This document shows positions 42,560 through 50,910 of a stretch of DNA of 64,000 nucleotides, piece by piece. Origin of the DNA: Sulfitobacter sp. S190 (GTDB lineage: Bacteria; Pseudomonadota; Alphaproteobacteria; Rhodobacterales; Rhodobacteraceae); NCBI RefSeq assembly GCF_025141935.1, contig NZ_CP081125.1, positions 1 through 64,000 of the forward strand. Direction: 5' to 3'. Under the pieces are notes generated by a model. It saw only the letters and a list, made by a program, of their open reading frames with translations. It was not told the DNA's origin and did no database searches. The number at the start of each line of letters is the position of its first letter. Within the stretch, counting starts at the first letter, position 1. The position numbers and the translations under genes are program-made.

Positions 42560-43009
42560 ATGAAAGAATATTCCATCGGGCAGATGTCGCGCCGGACGGG
42601 CGTGAAGGTCACCACGATCCGCTACTACGAAAGCCGGGGTCTGATCCCGTCGCCCGCGCGCACAACAGGCGGGCAGCGGCGATACGACGAAGCGGCGCTC
42701 GAACGGCTTGCCTTCCTGCGTCACGCGCGGGAACTGGGCTTTGGTCTCGATGACATCTCCGATTTGATGGCATTGGCAGAAGCACCGTCAGAGGCCTGCG
42801 CCCCCGCCCATGAGATCGCGCGCAAGCAGCTCGCGGCGGTGGACCGGCGGCTGTCCATCCTCGCGCAGCTTCGCGAAGAGCTGGTGCGGATGGCTGACGC
42901 GGATGATCCGGGCCATGCCGGGAAGTGCCGCGTCATCGAGGTTCTGGGGGATCACCGGCTCTGTATCGGTGCGCACGACCTGCCTGGCGAAACTTCTCAA
43001 ATGTCATGA
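42560..43009 (+). CDS. MerR-family heavy-metal regulator (ZntR/CadR/PbrR-like)
   Basis: A 149-residue protein. HTH: IGQMSRRTGVKVTTIRYYESRGLIPSPARTTGGQRRYDE. Potential metal ligands are C80 (PSEACAPAHE), H119 and C123 (DPGHAGKCRV) and C135, a layout close to ZntR, CadR and PbrR rather than MerR of mercury. It should activate the divergent CDF exporter when Zn, Cd or Pb binds. The stop at 43009 is one base from the convergent Crp-like gene's stop. Confidence 0.85.
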   Translation: MKEYSIGQMSRRTGVKVTTIRYYESRGLIPSPARTTGGQRRYDEAALERLAFLRHARELGFGLDDISDLMALAEAPSEACAPAHEIARKQLAAVDRRLSILAQLREELVRMADADDPGHAGKCRVIEVLGDHRLCIGAHDLPGETSQMS

Positions 43010-43010
43010 G

Positions 43011-43538
43011 TTACCGTCGCCGCGCCAACTCGCGATAAAGCGCCGGTGGTGACACGCCGATCTGTTCCGCGACCTTGATCCACTCGCCTTTCTCCGGCTC
43101 TCCGTGAAGGTCAAGCCAAGCGTCCAGCCTGTCGGAGACGCGCCGCAAACGCAGTATCTCGACGCGCGCGCGCTGTGTCTGGACTTCTCGGGCGTGGGTT
43201 TCGACGAGGCTCAGGGCCGCATTCGGTTGATCGCACAAAGCCGACAGAAAGTCGGCACGGAGTATGGTTGCCACCTCGGCACGCGTTCGCGCAACCGCAT
43301 CGCAATGGTAGGTTTCAGCTAACAGGGACGCCTCGGCCAGCGCAGCGCCCGCCGTCGCGATATGTAAGGTAAGTGAGGTTCCGTCTTTCATCGGACGTTC
43401 CAGCGCGACCGCGCCTTTGCGGACCAGATACATGCGGCTGACCCGATCCTCCCGTCGGAACAGGGTCTCTCCTTGCTCAAGGGCACGCTGAGGCGCGTTG
43501 TCGAATATATGCTGCCAGCCGGACATGATAGAAATCAT
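43011..43538 (-). CDS. Crp/Fnr-family transcription regulator
   Basis: A 175-residue protein. An effector-binding cyclic-nucleotide-like barrel comes first (LEQGETLFRREDRVSRMYLVRKGAVALERPMKDGTSLTLHIATAGAALAEASLLAE), then a long helix and a short C-terminal HTH (WIKVAEQIGVSPPALYRELARRR). There is no obvious Fe-S Cys cluster. It is shorter than typical Crp (about 210) because the HTH wing is reduced. The start is uncertain among 43556, 43538 and 43526; none has a strong ribosome site. It is divergent from the copper block and could control it alongside CsoR. Confidence 0.72.
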   Translation of the reverse strand: MISIMSGWQHIFDNAPQRALEQGETLFRREDRVSRMYLVRKGAVALERPMKDGTSLTLHIATAGAALAEASLLAETYHCDAVARTRAEVATILRADFLSALCDQPNAALSLVETHAREVQTQRARVEILRLRRVSDRLDAWLDLHGEPEKGEWIKVAEQIGVSPPALYRELARRR

Positions 43539-43594
43539 ACGCGCTTTCAAGCGCATTCGGTAGGGTTTGATGGAGGCTCCAGCGAGGAATGAGA

Positions 43595-44182
43595 ATGCGA
43601 AGAAAGGTGATCTTAGCCGCAACGGCCATTTTGGGCGGCGCAGCCATTGCATTGGCACAGACAGCAAACTCGGATCACGGTGAGCCGATGGATCATGCGG
43701 CGCATGGCCGGGAAGGCCACGCTGGCAGCTTGACATTAACCGAACCGAGTCAGGGCGCATTCGCGGCGCTCTCCGAAGTCGTGCGGGTGCTGGAAGCCGA
43801 TCCGGACACGGATTGGTCTCGGGTCGATCTTGCGGGGCTACGGGCACATCTGGTCGATATGGATCGGCTCGTGTCGGATGCTGTTGTGACGGAAACGGAC
43901 CTGCCGGACGGGTTGTTGATGATGGCGACTGGCGATGCGGAAACGATTGCCACGCTGCGCCGCATGGTTCCGGCCCATGCCGCGCAACTTGCACGGGATG
44001 ATCGCTGGACAGTGGACACGGCCGAAGTCGAAAACGGCGTCGAGCTGCGCGTTACCAGCGTTGATCCCGGCGTCGTTCCCCGGATCAAGGGATTGGGCTT
44101 CTTCGGCCTGATGGCGAGCCAGGATCATCATCGCGAACATCATCTGATGATGGCGCTTGGGGACGATGAGCACGCGCATTGA
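43595..44182 (+). CDS. Periplasmic His-rich protein of the copper block
   Basis: A 195-residue protein. The ATG at 43595 is chosen because GAGGA sits six bases before it; an ATG at 43589 touches that site. A signal peptide (RRKVILAATAILGGAAIALAQT) leads into a His/Asp-rich stretch (SDHGEPMDHAAHGREGHAG). The middle part is Ala/Leu-rich and acidic, and the end is HHREHHLMMALGDDEHAH. Both ends could bind copper. It is the first gene of the rightward copper operon. No named family recognised. Confidence 0.65.
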   Translation: MRRKVILAATAILGGAAIALAQTANSDHGEPMDHAAHGREGHAGSLTLTEPSQGAFAALSEVVRVLEADPDTDWSRVDLAGLRAHLVDMDRLVSDAVVTETDLPDGLLMMATGDAETIATLRRMVPAHAAQLARDDRWTVDTAEVENGVELRVTSVDPGVVPRIKGLGFFGLMASQDHHREHHLMMALGDDEHAH

Positions 44183-44227
44183 CGCCCGCGACAGGATATA
44201 TCGCGGCTTACGGCTTGCAAACATCCA

Positions 44228-44246
44228 CATACCCCATGTAGGTATG
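44228..44246. promoter_or_regulatory. CsoR-type operator upstream of copper genes
   Basis: CATACC-CCATGTA-GGTATG, a 6-bp-arm inverted repeat directly before the ATG at 44251, resembles the better palindrome at 49006. It probably places the downstream copper operon under the CsoR encoded at 48687. Confidence 0.55.
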
Positions 44247-44250
44247 CGGT

Positions 44251-44568
44251 ATGGGTTTGATCCGGCTACTTCTTGTTGTCTTGGTTGCGCTGTCCGCGTC
44301 GATCTCCGGGGCGATGGATGCGGGCCATGCGGCTGTCGTGGAGCATAGTCACGTTGCGATGGATGAAGTGGCCGACGATCAGCCGGTCTGCTGTTCGGAA
44401 AGCTCTGAGCGCTCCCAGACCTGCCATGCGCTTCCCGCGCTGCTTCCCGGTGCAGCAGGCCACCATAATGACGCCCCCGCGACCTGTGAGGATGTCTTCA
44501 CCGCCGCAAGCCTGCTGCTGACGGGATTTGAGCCGTCCGGCCCTCTCGACCCGCCCCGCGCGGCGTGA
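44251..44568 (+). CDS. Small exported His/Cys protein
   Basis: A 105-residue protein with a signal-peptide-like start (MGLIRLLLVVLVALSASISGAMDAGHAA). The mature part has HSHVAMDE, VCCSESSE, SQTCHALP and GHHNDAPATCED, i.e. scattered His and four Cys that could bind copper. It resembles small CopL-like leader or metal-binding proteins in spirit, but no firm homology was recognised. It follows the CsoR-type operator and precedes the DUF411 gene. Confidence 0.55.
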   Translation: MGLIRLLLVVLVALSASISGAMDAGHAAVVEHSHVAMDEVADDQPVCCSESSERSQTCHALPALLPGAAGHHNDAPATCEDVFTAASLLLTGFEPSGPLDPPRAA

Positions 44569-44658
44569 TGCCTGCCGCGTCCCCCGTGTCGCGGTCCCTT
44601 CGTTGCAATCACATCAGAACGGGCAGAGCCCGTGCGTATTCTGTCGAGAGGAAAAGAC

Positions 44659-45153
44659 ATGAAACCTATCAAGACACTACTCGCCTTCGCCCCAGCTGCA
44701 GCGCTTTCGTTTGGCATCGCCTCCTTTGGTGCAGTGGGCATGGCCCACGCGGATGACCATTCCAGCATGGCCGATCATGGCACAATGCACGTGACCAAAA
44801 GCCCGACCTGCGGCTGTTGTGGTGCCTGGGTCGCCCTGGCCCGCGAGGAAGGCTACGACATCGAGGTCACGGACACCCGTGATGTCACCAGTGTGAAGCT
44901 GGACAACGATGTGCCCGGCACGATGTGGTCCTGCCATACCGCGATGATCGACGGCTATGTGGTCGAAGGTCATGTGCCTTTCGCCGCCCTTACGAAACTG
45001 CTGGAAGAACGCCCCGAGATTGACGGGATCGCGGTTCCCGGAATGCCCGGCGGATCGCCCGGCATGGGCGATGATCCGACCGCGCGCTATGACGTTCTGG
45101 CCTTCGGTGGCGACGCCGGTGAAGGCGAGGTCTTCTACGAGGCCGGTCTGTGA
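44659..45153 (+). CDS. DUF411 (CopG-like) periplasmic metal-binding protein
   Basis: A 164-residue protein starting at ATG 44659 behind GAGAGGAAA. A signal peptide (about residues 1-31, ending MAHADD) precedes a DUF411 domain: HVTKSPTCGCCGAWVALAREEGYDIEV with the CGCC metal site, VPGTMWSCHTAMIDGYVVEGHVPF and IAVPGMPGGSPGM. DUF411/CopG proteins of copper clusters bind copper in the periplasm. The GTG of the cytochrome c gene overlaps its TGA, so the two are translationally coupled. Confidence 0.88.
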   Translation: MKPIKTLLAFAPAAALSFGIASFGAVGMAHADDHSSMADHGTMHVTKSPTCGCCGAWVALAREEGYDIEVTDTRDVTSVKLDNDVPGTMWSCHTAMIDGYVVEGHVPFAALTKLLEERPEIDGIAVPGMPGGSPGMGDDPTARYDVLAFGGDAGEGEVFYEAGL

Positions 45154-45614
45154 ACCGGACAATCGGGCTCGGTTTGGGGGCAGTGGTTCTTGCAGGAGCC
45201 GCTGCCCTCGCCTTCGGGTGGGGCGCCTCGGCACCGGCCCAGACCGTGCTGATGCCGTCCGACCCGGACGTGGTGGCCCTTGGACAGACGATCTACGCCG
45301 AGAACTGCGCGTCTTGCCACGGTGCGAACCTCGAAGGTCAGCCGAACTGGCGGTCGCCCGGCCCGGATGGGCGGCTTCCCGCGCCGCCCCACGATGAGAC
45401 CGGACATACGTGGCACCATAACGGCGACACGCTGTTCCGGCTGACCAAATACGGCACCGGCGCTCTGATCGGCGATCCCGACTACGAATCCAACATGCCC
45501 ATCTATGAGGGCGTTCTGACGGACGACGAGATCATCGCCGTCCTCAGCTACATTAAATCGACATGGCCGCAGGCAATTCGCGAACGCCATGACGAAATGG
45601 AGAACAGACAATGA
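45150..45614 (+). CDS. Monohaem c-type cytochrome
   Basis: A 154-residue exported protein starting at GTG 45150 (GTGA overlap with the DUF411 stop). A signal or anchor segment covers residues 1-30 (IGLGLGAVVLAGAAALAFGWG). The haem motif CASCH lies in IYAENCASCHGANLEGQPNW, and the axial Met is likely in ESNMPIYEGVLTDDEIIAVLSYIKSTWP, typical of class I cytochrome c. In copper clusters such cytochromes accept electrons from the multicopper oxidase pathway or assist copper redox; here that is inference. Confidence 0.88.
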   Translation: MNRTIGLGLGAVVLAGAAALAFGWGASAPAQTVLMPSDPDVVALGQTIYAENCASCHGANLEGQPNWRSPGPDGRLPAPPHDETGHTWHHNGDTLFRLTKYGTGALIGDPDYESNMPIYEGVLTDDEIIAVLSYIKSTWPQAIRERHDEMENRQ

Positions 45615-45955
45615 AGCAAATTATTCTGGCCCTTGCGGCCGCACTGGGGACCGCGACAGCCGCACTGGCCCATTCGAAAGCCGAAGACACGACCCCGGCG
45701 AACGGGGCAACCGTCGAAACGGTCGAGGCTATCGAACTGCGCTTCGATGATCCAATGCGTGTCACCGCCATTAGCCTAAGCGGTCCTGACGGAGAACTGG
45801 ACGTCACCCGCGAAACCGGCCTCGATCCAGTGACGGAGTTTCGGGCCATGCCGCCCGAAGATGTGCCCGCCGGGGCCTACACCGTAGATTGGCGTGGGCT
45901 GTCTTCTGACGGCCATCCGATGCAGGGCAGCTTCGACTTCACAGTTGCGGACTGA
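45611..45955 (+). CDS. copC: CopC copper-binding protein
   Basis: A 114-residue periplasmic protein with signal peptide (ILALAAALGTATAALA) cut before HSKAEDTTPANGATV, which presents the N-terminal His copper ligand. The cupredoxin-like fold ends with GLSSDGHPMQGSFDFTV, holding the second conserved His. Its ATG overlaps the stop of the cytochrome c gene. It passes copper between partners such as CopD, which follows. Confidence 0.92.
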   Translation: MKQIILALAAALGTATAALAHSKAEDTTPANGATVETVEAIELRFDDPMRVTAISLSGPDGELDVTRETGLDPVTEFRAMPPEDVPAGAYTVDWRGLSSDGHPMQGSFDFTVAD

Positions 45956-45958
45956 CCG

Positions 45959-46837
45959 TTGGACGGGCTGGCCCCTATAGACGGTTGGGCGCTTTTGGCA
46001 ATCCTCGCGAAAGCTGCTGGATATGCAGCGGCGCTGGTTGCCATGGGCGGGCCGCTCTTCGTCGCGGTCTTTAGATTTGCGCCGGATGACGTGCTGCGCC
46101 TCGCGCGAAAGCTCGCTGTGATCGCGGCGCTGCTCGGTCTCGCCGTGCTGGCACTGCGCTTCGGTATCCGGTCTGCCCGCATTTCGGGCATGGGCTTTGA
46201 GGGCGCGGTCGATCCCATAATGCTCGGTCTCGTCTGGGACAGCCCGCTCGGCACGGCGGCGCTCTGGCGTGGGGCGGGTGAACTGCTGATCCTCGCTGTG
46301 CTGATCGAGGGGACCTTCGGCCTGACGGCAAGCCTTCTAGGCGCTTTGCTGGTGGCTGTATCCTACACGCTGGTGGGCCATTCGCTTGGTGATCCGCGCT
46401 GGCTTCTCGCGGCCCTCGTGGGTGTGCATCTGCTGGCTGCGGCCTTCTGGATCGGCGCTCTGGCACCTTTGCATCGCGCGGCGGGCCTGACCGGCGGTGC
46501 GGCCCTGCTGCACCGCTTCGGCACGATTGCCAGCGGGACAGTGGCGATCCTCGTCCTCGTTGGCCTGACCTTTGCCTGGCTCATGATCGGCTCGTTCGGC
46601 GGCTTGTTCGGGACCGCCTATGGCTGGACGCTGATTGCCAAGATCATCGTCGTCACCGGGCTTTTGGGGCTGGCCGCAAAGAACAAGCTCCGGCTCGTGC
46701 CCGCTCTTGCTTCCGGCGATCCTTCGGCCTTCGCCAGGCTGCGCCGCTCGATCCGTTTGGAAATCATCATCGTTGCCCTGATCCTGCTGGCGACGGCCAC
46801 TTTGACCTCGATCACCACGCCCCCGGTGAACCTATGA
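45959..46837 (+). CDS. copD: CopD copper resistance membrane protein
   Basis: A 292-residue polytopic membrane protein with about eight helices, read from TTG 45959 just after copC. Conserved stretches include DSPLGTAALWRGAGELL, VGHSLGDPRWLLAALVGVHLLAAAFWIGALAPLHRA (the GHS and H...FWIGAL motifs of CopD) and LTFAWLMIGSFGGLFGTAYGWTLIAKIIVV. CopD works with CopC in copper uptake or tolerance across the inner membrane. Its TGA overlaps the ATG of the multicopper oxidase. Confidence 0.88.
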   Translation: MDGLAPIDGWALLAILAKAAGYAAALVAMGGPLFVAVFRFAPDDVLRLARKLAVIAALLGLAVLALRFGIRSARISGMGFEGAVDPIMLGLVWDSPLGTAALWRGAGELLILAVLIEGTFGLTASLLGALLVAVSYTLVGHSLGDPRWLLAALVGVHLLAAAFWIGALAPLHRAAGLTGGAALLHRFGTIASGTVAILVLVGLTFAWLMIGSFGGLFGTAYGWTLIAKIIVVTGLLGLAAKNKLRLVPALASGDPSAFARLRRSIRLEIIIVALILLATATLTSITTPPVNL

Positions 46838-48279
46838 CTGGAAAACCGAAAATGACACATATCTCACGACGCCCGTTTCTGACTGGCGCTGCCGCTCTTG
46901 GCGGAACGGCCTTTCTCCCTCGAATGATATTGGCCGATGCTGTTTTGCCGGTCCTGCGGGCCGCACCGTCGACGGCGCAGCTTGCGCCTGCCGGATACCC
47001 AACCACGCCGGTCTGGGCCTACGCGACAAAGGGCGCGGGCATCATCCCCGGCCCGGAAATCCGCGTCGCCGCCGGTGATCGCGTCCGGCACCAGCTGATC
47101 AACGATCTGCCACAGCCGACTGCCGTTCACTGGCACGGTATCCGCATAGAAAATGCGATGGATGGGGCTGCACCTTTGACGCAGGCTCCGGTGCCGCCGG
47201 GCGAGACGTTCGACTATGACTTCGTGGCCCCCGATCCCGGCACCTACTGGTATCACTCCCACGACCGGGGTTTTGAACAGGTGGCGCGCGGGCTAGCCGG
47301 TCCCCTGATCGTGGAAGACCGGGAACCGTGGCTCGGCGAGCCGGGGGCCGCGACACGCGAATTGACACTGGTTCTGGATGACTGGCTGCTCGATGCGGAC
47401 GCTGCGATTGTCGAAGACAGGTGGGATGATCTTCATGCCGCTGCCCATGGCGGGCGGATGGGCAACACGGTCACAGTAAACGGCAACGCCTATCCCGATC
47501 TGGACATGCGACCGGGCGAGCGCGTGCGGTTGCGGATCATCAACACCGCGACAGCGCGGGTCATGCCGCTGGCCCTTCCGGGCCTTGCACCTCGTGTTAT
47601 TGCGCTGGATGGCCATCCCGTTCGGCCTCGCGAGGTTGAAACGATCCTGCTCGGACCGGCGCAGCGCATGGATGTGATCATCGACATGCCTCTGGACCCG
47701 GATGTCCAGACTGCACTGCTTCTCGATCCCGGCAGTGGGGAATGGGTCGATGTCGCGGCCTTCGTTGCGGCAGGTGAACCACTTGCACCTATTGGGGGTG
47801 AGGTGCGGCCGCTCCCCGCATGGAGCACCCTTCCGGCACCGGATTTGTCCGACCCGCAGCGCGAGGTGCTGCTGATGGAAGGCGGGGCGATGCGCGCGAT
47901 GCTCGAAACCCGATACCGGGGCGAGGTCATGGATTTTCGTAAGCTGGCCTCGAACGGCATGGTTTGGGCCTTCAACGGCGTGGCGCACGGGATGGACGCG
48001 CCGATGTTCCGCACTGCGTTGGGCCGGACGGTGCATTTGGAAATGACCAACCGCTCCGTGTTCCCGCACGCCATCCACCTGCACGGCCATCACTTCGAGG
48101 TTCTGACCCGCAGCGGTGCCCTGAACACGCCGGGCGACGTGCGCGATACCGTTCTGATCGGGGCGGACGAAACGCTGGAAATCGCGTTCGTCGCGGACAA
48201 TCCGGGACAGTGGATGCTGCATTGTCACATGCTCTCGCATCAGGAAGCGGGCATGATGGGCTGGTTCGAGGTTGCGTGA
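46834..48279 (+). CDS. Tat-exported multicopper oxidase (CueO/CopA family)
   Basis: A 481-residue protein with a twin-arginine leader (ISRRPFLTGAAALGGTAFL). The four copper-ligand motifs are all present: HWHGIRIENAMDG (about 96), WYHSHDRGFEQ (about 137), PHAIHLHGHHFEVL (about 410) and MLHCHMLSHQEAGMMGWF (about 463), the last with the type 1 Cys and the axial Met. Such enzymes oxidise Cu(I) to the less toxic Cu(II) in the periplasm. It is coupled to copD by ATGA and to the next gene by GTGA. Confidence 0.93.
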   Translation: MTGKPKMTHISRRPFLTGAAALGGTAFLPRMILADAVLPVLRAAPSTAQLAPAGYPTTPVWAYATKGAGIIPGPEIRVAAGDRVRHQLINDLPQPTAVHWHGIRIENAMDGAAPLTQAPVPPGETFDYDFVAPDPGTYWYHSHDRGFEQVARGLAGPLIVEDREPWLGEPGAATRELTLVLDDWLLDADAAIVEDRWDDLHAAAHGGRMGNTVTVNGNAYPDLDMRPGERVRLRIINTATARVMPLALPGLAPRVIALDGHPVRPREVETILLGPAQRMDVIIDMPLDPDVQTALLLDPGSGEWVDVAAFVAAGEPLAPIGGEVRPLPAWSTLPAPDLSDPQREVLLMEGGAMRAMLETRYRGEVMDFRKLASNGMVWAFNGVAHGMDAPMFRTALGRTVHLEMTNRSVFPHAIHLHGHHFEVLTRSGALNTPGDVRDTVLIGADETLEIAFVADNPGQWMLHCHMLSHQEAGMMGWFEVA

Positions 48280-48680
48280 CGTTCTGGTTTCCCCTTCTGG
48301 CCGGGGTCGGTCTCGGCGGTGCAACGGTTGCGCTCATGGCAATCGGCGGCGTGATGCATCAGCGCGGCACCTGGGCCACTATCATGGTGGCCATCGCGTC
48401 CTTCTACGTGGTTTTCGCGATCCAGACCGGGGACACACTGGAAATCGTCGTTCATACCGGCCTTGCGGCGGGCTTTACGGCTCTGGCAATCATCGGCGCG
48501 CGCACCTCGTCCTGGATCCTGGCCGCTGCCCTGCTCGGACACGGGATATTCGATGTGTTCGCCGGATCGGTCATTGCCAACCACGCGCCGGGGTGGTGGG
48601 GACCATTCTGCCTCGGGATCGACGTGGTGCTGGCACTGACGCTCGCCGCTATGCTTTTGCGGGGGCGAACGCTCGATTGA
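48276..48680 (+). CDS. Small membrane protein after multicopper oxidase
   Basis: A 134-residue protein read from GTG 48276, overlapping the oxidase stop. It has about four hydrophobic helices (FPLLAGVGLGGATVALMAIGGVM, TIMVAIASFYVVFAI, IVVHTGLAAGFTALAIIG, WILAAALLGHGIFDVFAGSVIA). His and Asp in LLGHGIFDVF and the late WWGPFCLGIDVVLA are the only polar features in the membrane. No named family recognised. Position suggests a copper-tolerance accessory role. Confidence 0.65.
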   Translation: MTFWFPLLAGVGLGGATVALMAIGGVMHQRGTWATIMVAIASFYVVFAIQTGDTLEIVVHTGLAAGFTALAIIGARTSSWILAAALLGHGIFDVFAGSVIANHAPGWWGPFCLGIDVVLALTLAAMLLRGRTLD

Positions 48681-48686
48681 GAACAG

Positions 48687-48959
48687 CTACCGCGAGGCTT
48701 TCTGTAAAAGCCCGATCAACTCGTCGAACTTGGCGCGCTGTTCTTCGGGATCGGCGCTCTCGATAGCCGCCTCGACACAGTGCTTGGCGTGGTTCTCCAG
48801 CACCAGCTTTTCGACCCCAAGCACCGCTGACCGGATTGCAGCCGTCTGTGCCAGGATGTCCATACAATAGCGGTCGCTCTCGATCATCTTGGCGACACCG
48901 CGCACCTGTCCTTCAAGCCGCGATAGGCGGTCCAGCGTCTTTTCCTTGTTGGCCTTCAT
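48687..48959 (-). CDS. csoR: CsoR-family copper-sensing repressor
   Basis: A 90-residue all-helical repressor; start at ATG 48959. The DUF156/CsoR fold begins KEKTLDRLSRLEGQVRGVAKMIESDRYCMDILAQTAAI. The Cu(I) ligands C32, H57 and C61 match the Cys-x25-His-x4-Cys-type spacing of Mycobacterium CsoR (36, 61, 65). It faces left; the promoter gap to the DUF305 gene contains a near-ideal CsoR palindrome, and a second lies at 44228. It should derepress the copper genes when Cu(I) binds. Confidence 0.9.
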   Translation of the reverse strand: MKANKEKTLDRLSRLEGQVRGVAKMIESDRYCMDILAQTAAIRSAVLGVEKLVLENHAKHCVEAAIESADPEEQRAKFDELIGLLQKASR

Positions 48960-49005
48960 CCGGTGGCGCTCCCTTTTTTGGAACCTTTGGCTGACATTCT
49001 GGTTA

Positions 49006-49024
49006 TATACCCCATATGGGTATA
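49006..49024. promoter_or_regulatory. CsoR operator between csoR and DUF305 gene
   Basis: TATACCC-CATAT-GGGTATA, seven-base perfect arms, in the divergent promoter 16 bases before the DUF305 ATG. It matches the ATACCC...GGGTAT type of CsoR sites. Confidence 0.75.
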
Positions 49025-49039
49025 TTAAGGAGGCAGACA

Positions 49040-49591
49040 ATGGCTCATCGAGACGACCTTACAATGGTTCCGGAAGACACGCATCAGGATAGCGAAGGCA
49101 GTAAAGGTAGCGGCTATGGCCGGTTCTTCGCGATGATCGGCACCTCGACAGTAGTCATGTATGGCCTGATGTACCTCAACACCTATGTCCTGGATCACGT
49201 CTTTTTTTCGCAGACGCGCATGTGGATGGCGCTCTACATGGGCGGAATGATGGCGATCATCATGCTCGCTTTCATGCTCGGCATGTATTCCAACCGGAAA
49301 ACCAACATTGCGATCTTCGCTGGCGCAGCCATCGCCTTTGCCGCCGGTCTCTACCTCGTCAGGTCGCAGGATACGGTGGGCGATGTCGCGTGGATGAAAG
49401 CGATGATCCCGCACCACTCCATCGCGATCCTGACGAGCGAGCGGGCGAACATTTCCGACCCGCGCGTGCGCGAACTGGCCGATGCGATCATCGAGGCGCA
49501 GCGCGGCGAGATCGCCGAAATGCAGCACTACATCGCGGAGATCGAGGCCAACGGGGATGCGCCCGCTGGCACGCCCCGCACCGAACCCTGA
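49040..49591 (+). CDS. DUF305 membrane-anchored protein
   Basis: A 183-residue protein starting at ATG 49040 behind AAGGAGG. Three N-terminal helices (about residues 28-52, 58-80, 84-104) precede a DUF305 domain: DVAWMKAMIPHHSIAILTSERANISDPRVRELADAIIEAQRGEIAEM. The MIPHH motif and the EIxxM end are typical of the ferritin-like DUF305/CopM fold, which binds copper in some members. It is controlled by the CsoR palindrome before it. Confidence 0.85.
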   Translation: MAHRDDLTMVPEDTHQDSEGSKGSGYGRFFAMIGTSTVVMYGLMYLNTYVLDHVFFSQTRMWMALYMGGMMAIIMLAFMLGMYSNRKTNIAIFAGAAIAFAAGLYLVRSQDTVGDVAWMKAMIPHHSIAILTSERANISDPRVRELADAIIEAQRGEIAEMQHYIAEIEANGDAPAGTPRTEP

Positions 49592-49608
49592 GACGAAGGA
49601 GGCACATC

Positions 49609-50397
49609 ATGCCAAAGGACACCCGCGACGTTGCTGACGTAACGACCGACCCCGCGACCGCCGCAACCGGAAAGACGGCCGTTCTTTACCGTATGGCGCT
49701 GCCGGACCATCTGTGTCCGGCGGGTCAAAAGGCGCGATGGCTGCTGAAGTCAAAGGGCTACGATGTCGATGATCGCCTGTTCCGCGAACGGCCCGAAGTT
49801 GATGCATTCAGGGAGAAATACGACGTTCCCACCACGCCGCAGGTGTGGATCGAAGGTGAACGTGTGGGCGGTTACGATGCCCTGCGCCAGACGCTTACCG
49901 ATTACGACCCGGATGCGACAACCTATACTCCGGTGATCTATCTTTTCGCAGTCGCCGCCGCGACGGCGCTCGCGCTCTCCTTCGGATTTCTCGGCGCAAT
50001 CTCGTGGCAGACGCTGGGTTGGTTCATCTCTGTGTCGATGATCCTGCTGGGGATGCAGAAGCTGCGCGACATCGAGAGCTTTACGACGATGTTCCTGAAC
50101 TACGACCTGCTCGCGCGGCAGTGGGTGCCCTACGCCTATATCTATCCGTGGGTCGAGACCGGGGCAGGTATCCTGATGACGGGTATGCTGCTGACCCCGC
50201 TTGCCGCCCCTGCGGCGCTCTTTATCGCCACGGTCGGTGCGGTCAGCGTGTTCAAGGCGGTCTACATCGACAAGCGGGAGCTGAAATGCGCCTGCGTAGG
50301 CGGCAACTCGAACGTGCCGCTCGGTTTTGTCAGCCTGACCGAAAACCTGATGATGATGGGGATGGCCATTGTCATGTTGGTGTTGACGGTTGCTTAA
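49609..50397 (+). CDS. Glutaredoxin-like domain fused to MauE-like membrane domain
   Basis: A 262-residue protein starting at ATG 49609 behind GAAGGAGG. Residues about 22-95 form a glutaredoxin fold with a single-Cys site (MALPDHLCPAGQKARWLLKSKGYDVDD, then VPTTPQVWIEGERVGGYDAL). From about 105 there are four helices (VIYLFAVAAATALALSFGFL, WFISVSMILLGMQKLRD, VETGAGILMTGMLL, LFIATVGAVSVFKAVYI) resembling MauE/DoxX proteins, with CACVGG before the last helix. The fusion suggests thiol-redox work at the membrane in the copper response; inference. Confidence 0.82.
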   Translation: MPKDTRDVADVTTDPATAATGKTAVLYRMALPDHLCPAGQKARWLLKSKGYDVDDRLFRERPEVDAFREKYDVPTTPQVWIEGERVGGYDALRQTLTDYDPDATTYTPVIYLFAVAAATALALSFGFLGAISWQTLGWFISVSMILLGMQKLRDIESFTTMFLNYDLLARQWVPYAYIYPWVETGAGILMTGMLLTPLAAPAALFIATVGAVSVFKAVYIDKRELKCACVGGNSNVPLGFVSLTENLMMMGMAIVMLVLTVA

Positions 50398-50602
50398 TTT
50401 TGGTTGGCTGTAAAATATGTTGTCTCAAGAGGATGTCGCAACAAGCTGCGAATGTTTGTTTGCAGTATAAGCGGACTTTCAAATCGTGGTGACGTAGGTC
50501 GGCTCTGTCCCGCATCTTACCCATCGAGTTACACTGCATCGAATGCTCGAATCCGTACGGAAACCAGTCATTGCCATTGCACCAAGCTGGTCGTCGAAAT
50601 AG

Positions 50603-50908
50603 CTAACTCTCCGGGATCCCATCTATATCCGGATGGTTTGGCAGGGGTGGAACCATACACCAATGACTTGGCTCAACGGGTTCGTGTTCGAACCGGCCGG
50701 GTGCGGTCAGTCGCAGGGCATTGCTGAATATTTCAATGGACCAAGTCTCTTCATGGTCATCCCAAATGAGCTTCCCAAAGTGGTCTGTTGTGACCTTTCC
50801 AGAGAGGTCCCGAATCCGAAAGTACCCAACGATCCTGTCGGTGTGCAGTTCCGCTTCGGTTGGTGGACGATCTTCGAACTTGATCCATGAGGTTGCGGGG
50901 TCCGTCAT
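50603..50908 (-). CDS. Small hypothetical protein at end of the virB operon
   Basis: A 101-residue soluble protein; start at ATG 50908 behind GGAGA, three bases after the virB6 stop. It is acidic, with DRIVGYFRIRDLSGKVTTDHFGKLIWDDHEETWSIEIF in the middle and SHWCMVPPLPNHPDID near the end. No known motif. A much longer reading in the same frame runs through virB6 in the wrong frame and is discarded. It is the last gene of the secretion operon. Confidence 0.65.
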   Translation of the reverse strand: MTDPATSWIKFEDRPPTEAELHTDRIVGYFRIRDLSGKVTTDHFGKLIWDDHEETWSIEIFSNALRLTAPGRFEHEPVEPSHWCMVPPLPNHPDIDGIPES

Positions 50909-50910
50909 AC

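Noticed and set aside
50398..50602. Possible gene or terminator between the copper block and the virB operon end
   Set aside because: Only 205 bases, with no convincing ORF, hairpin or T-run seen.
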